Shown: in pieces, positions 1 through 7,295 of the stretch
How positions within the stretch are numbered: the first letter of the stretch is position 1
How the letters are laid out: each line of letters begins with the position of its first letter
Origin: CAYIRQ01 sp964365905
GTDB lineage: Bacteria; Patescibacteriota; Gracilibacteria; Peribacterales; Peribacteraceae
Assembly: GCA_964365905.1 (NCBI GenBank)
Contig: CAYIRQ010000014.1
Span: 1 to 17,739 of the forward strand
DNA length: 17,739 nt
Reading direction: 5' to 3'
Notes under the pieces: generated by a model
Database searches by the model: none
The model's input: the letters and a program-made list of their open reading frames with translations, nothing else
Told to the model about the DNA's origin: nothing
Program-made: the position numbers and the translations under genes

Positions 1-77
1 CTTTCCCCGTAGAGCTTCTCGCCGATTGTCACGAGGTGGCTCTTGTCGAAGGTGATCTCAATTGTCGCCTCTTCCAT
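1..77 (-). CDS. N-terminus of a probable GHKL-type (HSP90/histidine-kinase-like) ATPase, cut by the window edge
   Basis: Reading leftward from an ATG at 77, the first 25 codons give MEEATIEITFDKSHLVTIGE followed by KLYGE, then the window ends. From memory, a start of the form 'hydrophobic strand - S-x-L-x-x-IG-x-x-LY' is typical of GHKL-fold ATPases of the HSP90/MORC-like type, where an E-L-x-x-NA-x-DA motif normally follows within about 20 residues; that motif lies outside the window. An in-frame ATG four codons upstream (89) is an alternative start. The product would be a cytosolic ATPase of unknown substrate. The gene runs in the same direction as hicBA and starts about 70 bases after the hicA stop, so it could be co-transcribed. 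The family call rests on a short stretch and is tentative. Confidence 0.5.
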   Translation of the reverse strand, partial: MEEATIEITFDKSHLVTIGEKLYGE

Positions 78-147
78 ACAGCGCAGCATGCACCCGTGGA
101 GGAGGGCAGGCAATGACGAAGCCTGTGATTTTAAGGACAGGGCAACA

Positions 148-372
148 CTACAAATCGGCAATCTCTTCATCTGAAAGTTTCAGATGCTTGCGGAGCAGAG
201 TGTTCAAAATGCCCGTATGGAGAGTTGCATTGCCGTGAACAGGAATCACTGCCGTCCTGCCATCAGGGCTTTTCATGATGTGATGACTACCTTTCACCCT
301 ACTCAAAGACCACCCATTTTTCTCAAACAGATGAACAGCTTCTTTCCCCGAGAGTCTAGGCAGCTTCGACAA
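148..372 (-). CDS. hicA: HicA-type toxin (mRNA interferase)
   Basis: The product is 74 residues, the normal HicA size. It shows the family pattern: an N-terminal P-x-L-SGKEAV-x-LF-x-x-NGW helix, the G-S-H-H catalytic strand near residues 29-32, a P-V-H-G-N strand-turn near 44-48, and a C-terminal helix with L-x-x-LL+K. HicA toxins are small double-stranded-RNA-binding-fold ribonucleases that cleave mRNA, using the conserved histidine, until neutralised by HicB. The start overlaps the end of hicB by 17 bases, so the two are translated from one message with the antitoxin first. I see no separate promoter. All key residues are present, so the toxin looks intact. Confidence 0.87.
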   Translation of the reverse strand: MSKLPRLSGKEAVHLFEKNGWSLSRVKGSHHIMKSPDGRTAVIPVHGNATLHTGILNTLLRKHLKLSDEEIADL

Positions 373-598
373 GGTCGCTCAATGGAAGAGATAAGGATTG
401 AGCGGGGGGAGCAAGTTCCTCCAGAAACTTCTTGTACCCTACTTCTTCGATGTAGAGGGCAAGAGCTTTCTTGAGATCCTCGATGGCATCCTGAGGGGTG
501 TCCCCCTGTCCAAAGGCGGCGATATCTGGGAGCCATGCACCCCACTGATCGATCTCCTCGTCGTAGGAAAGCGTCACGGAAACCATTATGGTATCCAT
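356..598 (-). CDS. hicB: HicB-type antitoxin
   Basis: From the ATG at 598 the product is 80 residues. The N-terminal half is the partial RNase-H-like HicB fold: a strand V-S-V-T-L-S-Y-D-E-E, then W-x-A-W-L-P-D-I-A-A-F-G-Q-G-D-T, then helix P-Q-D-A-I-E-D-L-K-K-A-L. The tail (P-L-S-D-L-V-E-A-A) is short and has no obvious DNA-binding domain. Start choice: the frame stays open to 661, but 598 sits 7 bases after an extended -10 (TGGTACAAT) and gives the usual family length; 607 and 586 are alternatives. HicB binds and inhibits HicA. It precedes hicA and overlaps it by 17 bases. Its start lies only 19 bases from the oppositely oriented cysteine-rich gene at 618. Confidence 0.85.
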   Translation of the reverse strand: MDTIMVSVTLSYDEEIDQWGAWLPDIAAFGQGDTPQDAIEDLKKALALYIEEVGYKKFLEELAPPAQSLSLPLSDLVEAA

Positions 599-601
599 GC
601 C

Positions 602-607
602 TATCAT
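602..607 (+). promoter_or_regulatory. -10 box of cysteine-rich gene 1, overlapping the hicB -10
   Basis: TATCAT (5 of 6 to TATAAT) ends 10 bases before the ATG at 618. It shares bases 606-607 with the hicB -10 on the other strand, so the two promoters could hardly be occupied together. No good -35 is visible. Confidence 0.4.
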
Positions 608-634
608 TGTACCACGCATGACGTGCTCCTGCAA
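606..634 (-). promoter_or_regulatory. hicBA promoter, inside the start of the divergent gene
   Basis: On the minus strand an extended -10, TGGTACAAT (TACAAT at 611-606), ends 7 bases before the hicB ATG. A partial -35, TTGCAG (634-629), lies 17 bases upstream. The predicted transcript would have almost no 5' leader. The -35 falls inside codons of the divergent cysteine-rich gene. Assigned by eye. Confidence 0.5.
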
Positions 635-2309
635 AAGCTGCGGCTTGTCCTTCGAGATCACCGATGCCGACCTCGCGTTCTACGAAAAAGTATCGCCGGT
701 CTTCGGCGGAAGGAAGTTCTTGATTCCTCCTCCGACGCATTGTCCGGAGTGTAGGCAACAGAGGAGACTTGCGATGTGTAATGAGCAGAACCTCTATCCC
801 GCGACGTGTAATCGTTGCCGCAAAGCAATGATCTCGCAATTTTATCCCGATCATCCTTTCCCGGTCTACTGCCGGGATTGCTGGCATGGTGGAGAATGGG
901 ATCCCCGTTCATATGGGAGGGACATTGATTTTAATCAACCGTTCTTCAAGCAGTTCGCTGCATTGCAGGAGATCGTTCCGGCGCAGGGACGTGATGTGCA
1001 GGGGACGCTTGTCAACTGTGAATATATTCACTTTGCTGGTTCCTCGAAAAATTGCTACCTCGTCATGCATGCGGATTTCTGCGAGGATTGCTACTATGGT
1101 TACGGATTCAAGAAGAATGTTGCTTGCGTGGATGGTTTTTACAATCTTCATTGCGAACTCTGCTACGACTGCATTGATGTCCATAGGTGTTACGGACTCA
1201 TCGGTTCGCAAGAATGTGTAAATTGTCATGCGAGCTGGTTCCTCCGTGATTGCGTGGGCTGTAAAGACTGCATTCTCTGCGTCGGTTTGCGGGAAAAGCA
1301 GTATTGCATCGAGAATCAGCAGTACTCCCAAGAAGAGTACGCAGTGATGAAGCAAAAATTTGACCTTGGCTCTTACAGAGCATACCAATCACTAAAAGCA
1401 CGCAGGAGAGAATTGGAATTGAAGCACCTGTTCAAGGAGTATCAAGGGCACAACCTGCAGAACTGTTCCGGCAACCACCTCTATAACTGCAAAAACACTC
1501 TCGAGAGTTATGACTGCGAGGATGTGGAAGATGGAAAGCACTGCTATCAAGTTGTCCTCGGCGCGCAGAACATCCACGATGTGTATCAGTACGGCACGAA
1601 CCTGCAAGAGTCCTACGAATGCACGATTTGCGGGGAGAACAGCTACCATCTTCTTTTCTGTTTTGGGGGACACGTGGACAGCAGCGATCTCCTGTATTGC
1701 TGGTATATGGAGTCTTGCAAAGACTGTTTTGGCTGCACCTTCATGCACCATCAGCGTTACTGCATCCTCAACAAGCAGTACACGAGGGAAGAGTATGAGA
1801 AGCTCGCAGCCAGACTCACTCAGCACATGAAGCAAACGGGAGAATGGGGTGAGCACTTCCCGATGGTAAGTTCCCTATTCGGCTATAACCACACGACCGC
1901 ACAGCTCTACTATCCGCTCACGAAAGAGGATGCAGAGCGTAGAGGTGCACGATGGTCGGAATATGAGCCGTCTCCGCCAAAAGTTGAGAAAGTGATTCCG
2001 GCGGATCGTCTGCCCGATAGTATCGATGATATTCCCGACGATGTCCTCAACTGGGCAATAGAATGTGAAGTCACGCTGAAACCATTCCTTATTCAAAAGG
2101 CCGAGCTTGCCTTCTACAGAAAAATGCGATTACCGATTCCTCGGCGGCACTGGCTCCAGCGTCATACTGATCGCTTTCGCCAGCGTAACCCTCGCAAGCT
2201 TTGGCACCGATCCTGCGTGAAGTGTGGGAAAGATATGCAGACGACGTATAGTCCAGAGAGACCGGAAATCGTCTACTGCGAAGAATGCTACCTCAAGGCG
2301 GTATACTGA
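618..2309 (+). CDS. Cysteine-rich zinc-ribbon/repeat protein, paralog 1 (563 aa), function unknown
   Basis: I do not recognise a characterised family. The start at 618 (MTCSCKSCG) aligns with the N-termini of the four other copies here; an in-frame ATG at 588 lies inside hicB. The N-terminal ribbon-like module is complete: C5-x2-C8, CPEC at 42-45, CNRC at 64-67 and CRDC at 85-88, enough for two four-Cys metal sites. Two Cys/aromatic repeat domains follow, each closed by the family signature (CVGLREKQYCIENQQYSQEEY, then YCILNKQYTREEY), then WGEHFP and a C-terminal module. That module keeps CVKC and YCEEC, but its first site is damaged: the expected CPxCR reads HWLQR and the preceding CxxC is reduced to one Cys. 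There is no signal peptide or membrane segment, so it is probably cytosolic. Gene 2 follows after 5 bases. Zn, another metal or Fe-S binding cannot be told apart by sequence. Confidence 0.85.
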   Translation: MTCSCKSCGLSFEITDADLAFYEKVSPVFGGRKFLIPPPTHCPECRQQRRLAMCNEQNLYPATCNRCRKAMISQFYPDHPFPVYCRDCWHGGEWDPRSYGRDIDFNQPFFKQFAALQEIVPAQGRDVQGTLVNCEYIHFAGSSKNCYLVMHADFCEDCYYGYGFKKNVACVDGFYNLHCELCYDCIDVHRCYGLIGSQECVNCHASWFLRDCVGCKDCILCVGLREKQYCIENQQYSQEEYAVMKQKFDLGSYRAYQSLKARRRELELKHLFKEYQGHNLQNCSGNHLYNCKNTLESYDCEDVEDGKHCYQVVLGAQNIHDVYQYGTNLQESYECTICGENSYHLLFCFGGHVDSSDLLYCWYMESCKDCFGCTFMHHQRYCILNKQYTREEYEKLAARLTQHMKQTGEWGEHFPMVSSLFGYNHTTAQLYYPLTKEDAERRGARWSEYEPSPPKVEKVIPADRLPDSIDDIPDDVLNWAIECEVTLKPFLIQKAELAFYRKMRLPIPRRHWLQRHTDRFRQRNPRKLWHRSCVKCGKDMQTTYSPERPEIVYCEECYLKAVY

Positions 2310-2314
2310 ATCTC

Positions 2315-3952
2315 ATGACGACAACATGCGCAGAGTGCAGTGCTTCGTTTGAGAGTACGGATGCAGATCATGATCTTCTCGAACGCGTCGCGCCAGTTTT
2401 TGCAGGAAAGAAAGAATCCATCCCATTGCCAACACTCTGCCCGGAGTGCCGCTGGCAACGCCGGCTCGCGTGGCGCAATGAGCGAACGCTCTATAAGAGG
2501 AAGTGCGATCTCACCGGGCGCGAAATGTTTTCGATGCATCCCATCGATGCTCCCTTTCCTGTCTACTACATCAGCGATTGGCTCACCGATCGTTGGGATG
2601 CGACTTCGTACGGTCGAGTATTTGATTTCTCCCGCCCGTTCTTCGAGCAGTTCAAAAAGCTCTGTGACAGCGTGCCGCACTTCAGCTTGTTCGTCGATCC
2701 CGCGATGGATCAGAATTCGGAGTACACGAACTGCAGCAGCGAAGCGCGGAACTGTTATCTCATCACACAGGCCGAGAAGAACGAGGATTGCTACTACTCC
2801 CGCGGGATCAATAACTGCAAAGACTGCTGCGACTCCCTGCGCATCAATCACTGCGAGCTCTGCTTCGAGTGCATCAACGTGAGCCACTCCCATCGGTGTC
2901 TCTACTGCCAGGATTGTGACAATTGCTCTGACTGCTTCTTCTGCACTGATGTGCGGGGTTGTCGTCATTGCTTTGGCTGCCACGGGCTTGTGCAGAAGGA
3001 ATACCACATCTTCAATCAGCCTGTTTCCAGGGAAGAGTGGACGGAGAAAGTAAGAAATCTGAAATTGAACGACGCAGTCATCGCGCATATGCGCGAGCAA
3101 AGCGAGGAAACCCGCTTGAAAATTCCTCAGCGCGCCTTGCACGTTGTGCAATGTGAGAATTCCATCGGGGATCATATCCAGCAATGCAAGAACTCGCGCT
3201 TCGCCTTCGACTCCAAAGATCTCGAGGAGTGCGCGTACTGCTATGAGCTCCTCAATGGTGCTCGTTTCTGCATGGACTTCTCGATGTGGGGGTTACGGTG
3301 CGAGCTTCTCTATGAGTGCAATGGGTGTGGCTACGATGTCTATCGCACACTCTTCAGCAATCACTGCTGGCAGGGGATCACGGATGTTCTCTACTGCGAT
3401 TCTTGTTTCCCCTCCGTCAAAAACTGTTTCGGCTGCTTTGGACTGAAGCGCAGCCAGTATTGCATTCTCAATAAGCAACATACGAAAGAAGAATACGAGG
3501 CACTTGTTCCGAAGATCATCGCGCACATGCGTGAGACAGGGGAGTGGGGAGAATTTTTCCCGATCGGATGTTCTCCCTTCGCGTATAACGAAGCGCTCTC
3601 CAATGAATTTTTCCCACGCTCGAGAGAAGAAGTACGTTCGAAGGGTTGGCGATGGAGGGAGGAAGATGGTTCCAAAGTTCAGGGTGGAAATTCCGATGTA
3701 CAAGTCTGCATCGTCACAGGAAAGCCATACAAAATCATTCCGCAGGAACGACGGTTTTATGAGCGACTTGGTCTTCCGCTGCCGCAGAAGTCCCCAGCAC
3801 AGAGACATCGGGAGCGCCTCGCACGGAAAAATCCCCGCAGGCTCTGGGATCGCTTCTGCGCGAAGTGCGAGAAGTCCATCCGTACCTCCTATGCTCCCGA
3901 ACGATCGGAAATTGTGTACTGCGAAGAGTGTTACCTCAAAGCTGTGTACTAA
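2315..3952 (+). CDS. Cysteine-rich zinc-ribbon/repeat protein, paralog 2 (545 aa), function unknown
   Basis: It starts 5 bases after paralog 1 stops, so the two form an operon. The ATG at 2315 (MTTTCAECSASF) matches the family N-terminus; a frame-compatible ATG at 2285 lies within gene 1. About 44 of 545 residues are Cys. Order: N-terminal module (C5, C8; CPEC at 42-45; a lone Cys in KRKCDLTG near 64); repeat domain 1 about 133-245, ending CFGCHGLVQKEYHIFN...SREEW; repeat domain 2 about 280-400, ending CFGCFGLKRSQYCILN...KEEY; WGEFFP near 411; C-terminal module 465-545 with CAKC and YCEEC. Both modules have lost half their metal ligands: the N-terminal second site (KCDLTG instead of CxxC) and the C-terminal first site (SPAQR instead of CPDCR). 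No signal peptide is seen. Role unknown; the Cys spacing suggests stacked metal or thiol sites in a solenoid. Confidence 0.85.
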   Translation: MTTTCAECSASFESTDADHDLLERVAPVFAGKKESIPLPTLCPECRWQRRLAWRNERTLYKRKCDLTGREMFSMHPIDAPFPVYYISDWLTDRWDATSYGRVFDFSRPFFEQFKKLCDSVPHFSLFVDPAMDQNSEYTNCSSEARNCYLITQAEKNEDCYYSRGINNCKDCCDSLRINHCELCFECINVSHSHRCLYCQDCDNCSDCFFCTDVRGCRHCFGCHGLVQKEYHIFNQPVSREEWTEKVRNLKLNDAVIAHMREQSEETRLKIPQRALHVVQCENSIGDHIQQCKNSRFAFDSKDLEECAYCYELLNGARFCMDFSMWGLRCELLYECNGCGYDVYRTLFSNHCWQGITDVLYCDSCFPSVKNCFGCFGLKRSQYCILNKQHTKEEYEALVPKIIAHMRETGEWGEFFPIGCSPFAYNEALSNEFFPRSREEVRSKGWRWREEDGSKVQGGNSDVQVCIVTGKPYKIIPQERRFYERLGLPLPQKSPAQRHRERLARKNPRRLWDRFCAKCEKSIRTSYAPERSEIVYCEECYLKAVY

Positions 3953-3956
3953 AAAA

Positions 3957-3994
3957 GGGACTGGGTGGACAACAGAACATCGTCCACCCAGCCC
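3957..3994. terminator. Strong hairpin just after paralog 2 (terminator, possibly minus-strand)
   Basis: A perfect 10-bp stem, CTGGGTGGAC (3961-3970) with GTCCACCCAG (3982-3991), extends by three more G-C pairs past a one-base bulge; the loop is 11 bases. It begins a few bases after the TAA of paralog 2. There is no T-run on its right. A six-A run on its left (3951-3956) means the canonical stem-plus-U-tract form reads on the minus strand. It may still end the paralog 1-2 transcript. Confidence 0.6.
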
Positions 3995-4073
3995 GTGCCA
4001 GCGGGGTCGTGGAATGCGCTGGACGTGGATACTATACCTTTCTATAAATTTCTGTCAATAGCGCAGGATTCTC

Positions 4074-4082
4074 TGTTAGACT
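4074..4082 (+). promoter_or_regulatory. Extended -10 promoter of the TraG-like gene
   Basis: TGTTAGACT (TG-n-TAGACT) ends 8 bases before the ATG at 4091. A weak -35-like TGTCAA (4053-4058) lies upstream. The position predicts a leaderless or near-leaderless mRNA and supports the start at 4091 over the longer frame from 3965. Confidence 0.5.
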
Positions 4083-4090
4083 CACCCCCA

Positions 4091-6328
4091 ATGCTCCTCC
4101 TCGTCCGTATCCAGCAGTGGGAAGGCGGCGCCGCAAAGACGGAGCCGAAGTTCGCGCAGCTCCTCACGAATCTTCATGAGCAGATCGCGGGGCAAACAGT
4201 AAGTTTCGAGCTCGTCTCCTACCGGCAGCACGTGTATTTCTACGTGCATATTCCCGATCGCCTTCGCGAGCTCGTCGAAGGGCAGATCTATGCGATCTAT
4301 CCGGATGCCGTCGTTGAGGAACAATTCGGGGATTACACCATTGATGAAACGGTTAGGGGAGGAACACTGATCTCAGCGCAACTCGGGAAACGCCGCACCG
4401 ATATTTACCCGTGGAAGCGGTACACCGAATTCGAAGGCGATAGTCTTGCAGGACTCTTCACTGTGATGAGCAAAGCGGGCGAAGGGCAGCAGCTCTGGGT
4501 GCAGGTCGTGATATCGCCGCGCAAGGATGATTTCGGATTCAACATTCGCCGCTCGATCAAGTTCACGGGAAACCGTCTGCGACGATTCTTCCGATTTCGT
4601 GATCGCGTAAAGGCGCGCTCTGAGGGCGGATTCCGGGAGAAAGAGAAGCAGTCGCTCACTTCGAAAGCCGCGGAGCGCCAGTACCGCGTGGCTATCCGCG
4701 TTGCTTCGTTTGCTCTGGAGAGCGCGAAAGCGGAAGGGCAGCTCACGGCCCTCGAGCAAGCGTATTTCCAATTTAATACGATCGATCACAATGGCTTCAT
4801 CACGCGCAGCCGCAGCCGCGGAGCGAGTGCTCTCCGCAGCTACAGAGAACGCAGTATCGCAGGCTCTTTTCTTCTTGGAATCAATGAACTCGCAGGCATG
4901 TACCATTTCCCGGATCCCGACATCGTTCCCCATATCGTGCACGTCATGGCGCGGCGTGCGGAGCCTCCCTATGATCTTCCGCGCGAGGGCGAACAGGATG
5001 TGCTTCCGTTCGGTTTCACAAACTACCATAACCAGAAGATGCCGTTCGGGCTCCTGCGGCAGGATCGTGCGCGACATCTTTATGTTGTCGGGAAATCAGG
5101 AACCGGAAAATCGAAGCTGCTCGAACTCCTCATCAGCACCGATATCAAGGAAGGGAAGGGAGTCTGCGTCATGGATCCGCACGGCGATCTCGTGGATGCC
5201 GTTGTGAAGCACGTGCCGAAGGAGCGGGTGAATGACGTTGTGTACTTCAACCCTATGGATATTGAATTCCCGATTGCTTTCAATCCCATGGAAGCGGTGA
5301 AGCCGGAGCTCAAGCTGAGAGTCACGATCGGCTTCATCGAAATCTTCAAGAAGATCTTCGGTGCGAACTGGACGCCACGCCTCGAGCACGTGCTGAGGCA
5401 AACCACGCTCGCGCTCCTCGATTCCAAGGGAACGACGGTCTTCTCGATTCTCAAGATGCTCAGTGATAAAAATTACCGTCAGACAATCGTTTCCCGGATC
5501 GAGGACAGTGTCGTCAAAAACTTCTGGGTGAATGAGTTTGCCGCCTGGAGCGAGAAATTCGATAACGAAGCAATCACGCCGCTCCTCAATAAAGTCGGCC
5601 AGCTTGTTTCGACTTCTCTCATACGCAACATCATCGGGCAGCCATTCAATACCTTCAATATCCGCGCGGTGATGGACAATCAGAAGATCATGCTCGTGAA
5701 GCTCAATAAAGGCTTGCTTGGAGAGGAGAATGCCGCGCTCCTCGGCGCCATGATGATCACGAAAATCCAGCAGGCGGCGCTCGAGCGCGCGGATATCGCG
5801 GAGGAGGAGCGGAAGCAGTTCTACCTCTACTGCGACGAGTTCCAGTACTTCGCGACGGATACGTTTGCGGAAATTCTCTCAGAAGCGCGTAAATATCGCC
5901 TTTCCCTTACAATTTCGCACCAGTATCTCGGGCAGCTCAATAACGTCGTCCGGACGACCGTCTTTGGAAACATCGGGACGATCATCAGCTTCCGCGTCGG
6001 AGCGGAAGATGCCGTTATCCTCGAAAAAGAATTTACGCCGGTCTTTTCCGTCCGCGACATCATCAATCTCGCCGTGCGGGAGTTCTATATCAAAATGAGC
6101 GTGCGGGGGCAGACCCGCGATGCCTTCTCCGGCATGACGATGGATTGCGCCGCGCCCGAGCAGAATTTCCATGACGAGATCGTGGAGCGATCCCGCACGA
6201 CCTTCGCGAAACCGAAAGCCGACGTCGAGCAGCTCCTCCGGAAGTGGGATGAGAGCGGGGGGGATGTCTCACAGGAAGCCTGGTACAGCGGAGCTTTAGA
6301 TGAGGAATTCGCACCTCCTATCGTATAA
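4091..6328 (+). CDS. TraG/VirD4-like conjugation ATPase (CPR type)
   Basis: The product is 745 residues from the ATG at 4091. The frame is open from 3965, but that would place the start inside the hairpin after paralog 2, and the promoter-like box precedes 4091. The N-terminal third (about 1-320) lacks recognisable motifs. The ATPase core starts with RHLYVVGKSGTGKS; Walker A is at residues 334-341. It continues through V-C-V-M-D-P-H-G-D-L and V-V-Y-F-N-P-M, which are typical of TraG/VirD4/HerA-like P-loop proteins, to Walker B F-Y-L-Y-C-D-E-F-Q with Asp582-Glu583, and then S-E-A-R-K-Y-R-L-S-L-T-I-S-H-Q-Y, the TraM-recognition-type segment. The family couples ATP hydrolysis to moving DNA or protein through type IV secretion machinery. 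I see no clear N-terminal membrane anchor and no other secretion genes in the window. The family is clear; the actual substrate is unknown. Confidence 0.85.
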   Translation: MLLLVRIQQWEGGAAKTEPKFAQLLTNLHEQIAGQTVSFELVSYRQHVYFYVHIPDRLRELVEGQIYAIYPDAVVEEQFGDYTIDETVRGGTLISAQLGKRRTDIYPWKRYTEFEGDSLAGLFTVMSKAGEGQQLWVQVVISPRKDDFGFNIRRSIKFTGNRLRRFFRFRDRVKARSEGGFREKEKQSLTSKAAERQYRVAIRVASFALESAKAEGQLTALEQAYFQFNTIDHNGFITRSRSRGASALRSYRERSIAGSFLLGINELAGMYHFPDPDIVPHIVHVMARRAEPPYDLPREGEQDVLPFGFTNYHNQKMPFGLLRQDRARHLYVVGKSGTGKSKLLELLISTDIKEGKGVCVMDPHGDLVDAVVKHVPKERVNDVVYFNPMDIEFPIAFNPMEAVKPELKLRVTIGFIEIFKKIFGANWTPRLEHVLRQTTLALLDSKGTTVFSILKMLSDKNYRQTIVSRIEDSVVKNFWVNEFAAWSEKFDNEAITPLLNKVGQLVSTSLIRNIIGQPFNTFNIRAVMDNQKIMLVKLNKGLLGEENAALLGAMMITKIQQAALERADIAEEERKQFYLYCDEFQYFATDTFAEILSEARKYRLSLTISHQYLGQLNNVVRTTVFGNIGTIISFRVGAEDAVILEKEFTPVFSVRDIINLAVREFYIKMSVRGQTRDAFSGMTMDCAAPEQNFHDEIVERSRTTFAKPKADVEQLLRKWDESGGDVSQEAWYSGALDEEFAPPIV

Positions 6329-6367
6329 GCTCGACGCTTGCCCGCCGTAGAAACCCCGACCCGACAC

Positions 6368-6395
6368 CATTATGATACACCAGTGTATCATAATG
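6368..6395. promoter_or_regulatory. Palindrome copy 1 (candidate operator)
   Basis: The left arm CATTATGATACAC and right arm GTGTATCATAATG are perfect 13-base inverted copies around a 2-base centre (CA). The left flank reads GACAC, as in the other two copies. The palindrome sits 3 bases upstream of the -35 of the TrpR-like gene, where a repressor or activator would act. There is no U-tract, so it does not look like an intrinsic terminator. Confidence 0.75.
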
Positions 6396-6398
6396 ATC

Positions 6399-6426
6399 TT
6401 GACTTTCGCCCAGAGGGAACTACGAT
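6399..6426 (+). promoter_or_regulatory. Sigma70-type promoter of the TrpR-like gene
   Basis: TTGACT (6399-6404), a 16-base spacer and TACGAT (6421-6426). Transcription would start near 6433, leaving a leader of about 23 bases before the ATG at 6456, unlike most genes here. No Shine-Dalgarno sequence is visible. Confidence 0.65.
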
Positions 6427-6455
6427 AACGCCCTTTTCTCTTTTTTCCCACTGCG

Positions 6456-6872
6456 ATGCCGAAGGTTGATCCAAAGAGGTACACGAAGGCGGAGCGACAA
6501 CTTCTCAAGGAGGAGTTCCTCTCTGCGTTGCAGACGATGAAGGCAGGTGATGAGTGTTTGCAACTCCTCTCGGATCTCTTCACCGAAAGCGAATTCGTGA
6601 TGTTTGCACGACGCATACAGATCGCAAAGCGGCTTATTGCCGGCTTTTCCTATCTCAGAATCCGTCGCGACCTCCGCGTGGGACTTGATACCATCCAAGC
6701 GGTGCACGAGTGGCTTGAGAGCAAATTCGAGGACTACCGTCGCATCATTCCTCCGCTCTTGAAGGGCCCACAAGCGCAACAGGAACGCGCACTCAAGCGG
6801 GCATATTCAGCTCACTATCTCCTCCTCAAACTATTCTTCGGTCAAAGTACGGCTGAGCGCAGCCTCCGCTGA
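6456..6872 (+). CDS. TrpR-like (YerC/YecD-type) transcriptional regulator
   Basis: The product is 138 residues. Residues about 10-100 match the all-helical TrpR/YerC pattern: a hydrophobic helix (L-L-S-D-L-F), then T-E-S-E-F-V-M-F-A-R-R-I-Q-I-A-K-R-L (compare the family's 'E-x-x-x-L-A-x-R-x-x-I-A-K-x-L'), then G-F-S-Y-L-R-I-R-R-D-L-R-V-G-L-D-T-I-Q-A-V, which occupies the position of the helix-turn-helix. The family binds palindromic operators as dimers. Escherichia coli TrpR uses tryptophan as corepressor, but YerC-type proteins need not. The C-terminal ~35 residues (G-P-Q-A-Q-Q-E-R-A-L-K-R-A onward) are an extension without a recognised domain. The gene is flanked by two copies of the same palindrome, with a third about 420 bases further on, so autoregulation plus control of its neighbours is a natural inference. 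The ligand is unknown. Confidence 0.8.
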   Translation: MPKVDPKRYTKAERQLLKEEFLSALQTMKAGDECLQLLSDLFTESEFVMFARRIQIAKRLIAGFSYLRIRRDLRVGLDTIQAVHEWLESKFEDYRRIIPPLLKGPQAQQERALKRAYSAHYLLLKLFFGQSTAERSLR

Positions 6873-6882
6873 CGGCTGACAC

Positions 6883-6910
6883 CATTATGATACACCAGTG
6901 AATCATAATA
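6883..6910. promoter_or_regulatory. Palindrome copy 2 (candidate operator)
   Basis: The left arm CATTATGATACAC is identical to copy 1 and carries the same GACAC flank and the same CA centre. The right arm GTGAATCATAATA has two mismatches, one of them the final base. It lies between the stop of the TrpR-like gene and the extended -10 of the gene at 6941. Confidence 0.72.
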
Positions 6911-6925
6911 TTGTGGAAGTAGAAA

Positions 6926-6934
6926 TGGTACTAT
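6926..6934 (+). promoter_or_regulatory. Extended -10 promoter of the gene at 6941
   Basis: TGGTACTAT ends 6 bases before the ATG, predicting a leaderless mRNA. Palindrome copy 2 occupies the -35 zone, so a bound protein could replace or block -35 contacts. Confidence 0.5.
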
Positions 6935-6940
6935 TCATCC

Positions 6941-7273
6941 ATGACGTGGAACTACCACATCCTCAAAGAACGACAAAAAGACGGCTCGTGGACCTACGGC
7001 ATCCATGAGGTCTACTACGACGAGGATTCCGGAGCGCCTATTGCATTCACTGCAGAGGCCGAGCTCAGTGGCGATTCTGTTCGTGATATACGCGAGGAAC
7101 TCGAGCACATGCGACTGGCCCTCCGATCGAAACCGCTTGATATGCGTGTGCTGCGGAAACGACTGCGGCCTCTGGCCGAGGACATGAAACGTGAGGAGAT
7201 GATTCCTTGGGAGATGGTGAAGAAGGAAATTGCCAGAAAGAACAAGCGGAGGACCCGCAAGATGGCAGCGTGA
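6941..7273 (+). CDS. Small conserved protein of unknown function (MTWNY type, 110 aa)
   Basis: The N-terminal ~40 residues begin MTWNYHILKERQKDGSWTYG and continue with I-H-E-V-Y-Y-D-E. I remember a similar opening, MTWNYRV followed by an IHEVYYD stretch, in small uncharacterised proteins of several bacterial groups; I know of no assigned function. The middle (about 45-65) is a charged amphipathic helix. The C-terminal third is very basic (several K/R clusters, ending K-R-R-T-R-K-M) and could touch nucleic acid. There is no signal peptide or membrane segment. It stands alone between palindrome copies 2 and 3, so it may belong to the regulon of the TrpR-like protein upstream. Its start is supported by the -10 box six bases before it. 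Confidence 0.75.
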   Translation: MTWNYHILKERQKDGSWTYGIHEVYYDEDSGAPIAFTAEAELSGDSVRDIREELEHMRLALRSKPLDMRVLRKRLRPLAEDMKREEMIPWEMVKKEIARKNKRRTRKMAA

Positions 7274-7295
7274 AAGGACGCCTACGTCCACTCTG

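Noticed and set aside
2285..2309. TGA as a sense codon (Gly) as in Gracilibacteria
   Set aside because: TGA ends paralogs 1, 3 and 4 exactly after the conserved V-Y terminus, so it is a true stop here.
2288..3184. A 298-codon open frame antisense to paralog 2
   Set aside because: It is a by-product of the Cys-rich codon pattern (TGC/TGT read backward gives few stops). It has no family motif, and the sense strand carries a clear conserved protein.
3965..4090. Extra 42 codons at the start of the TraG-like frame
   Set aside because: The first codon falls inside the hairpin after paralog 2, the residues resemble no domain, and a promoter-like box precedes 4091.
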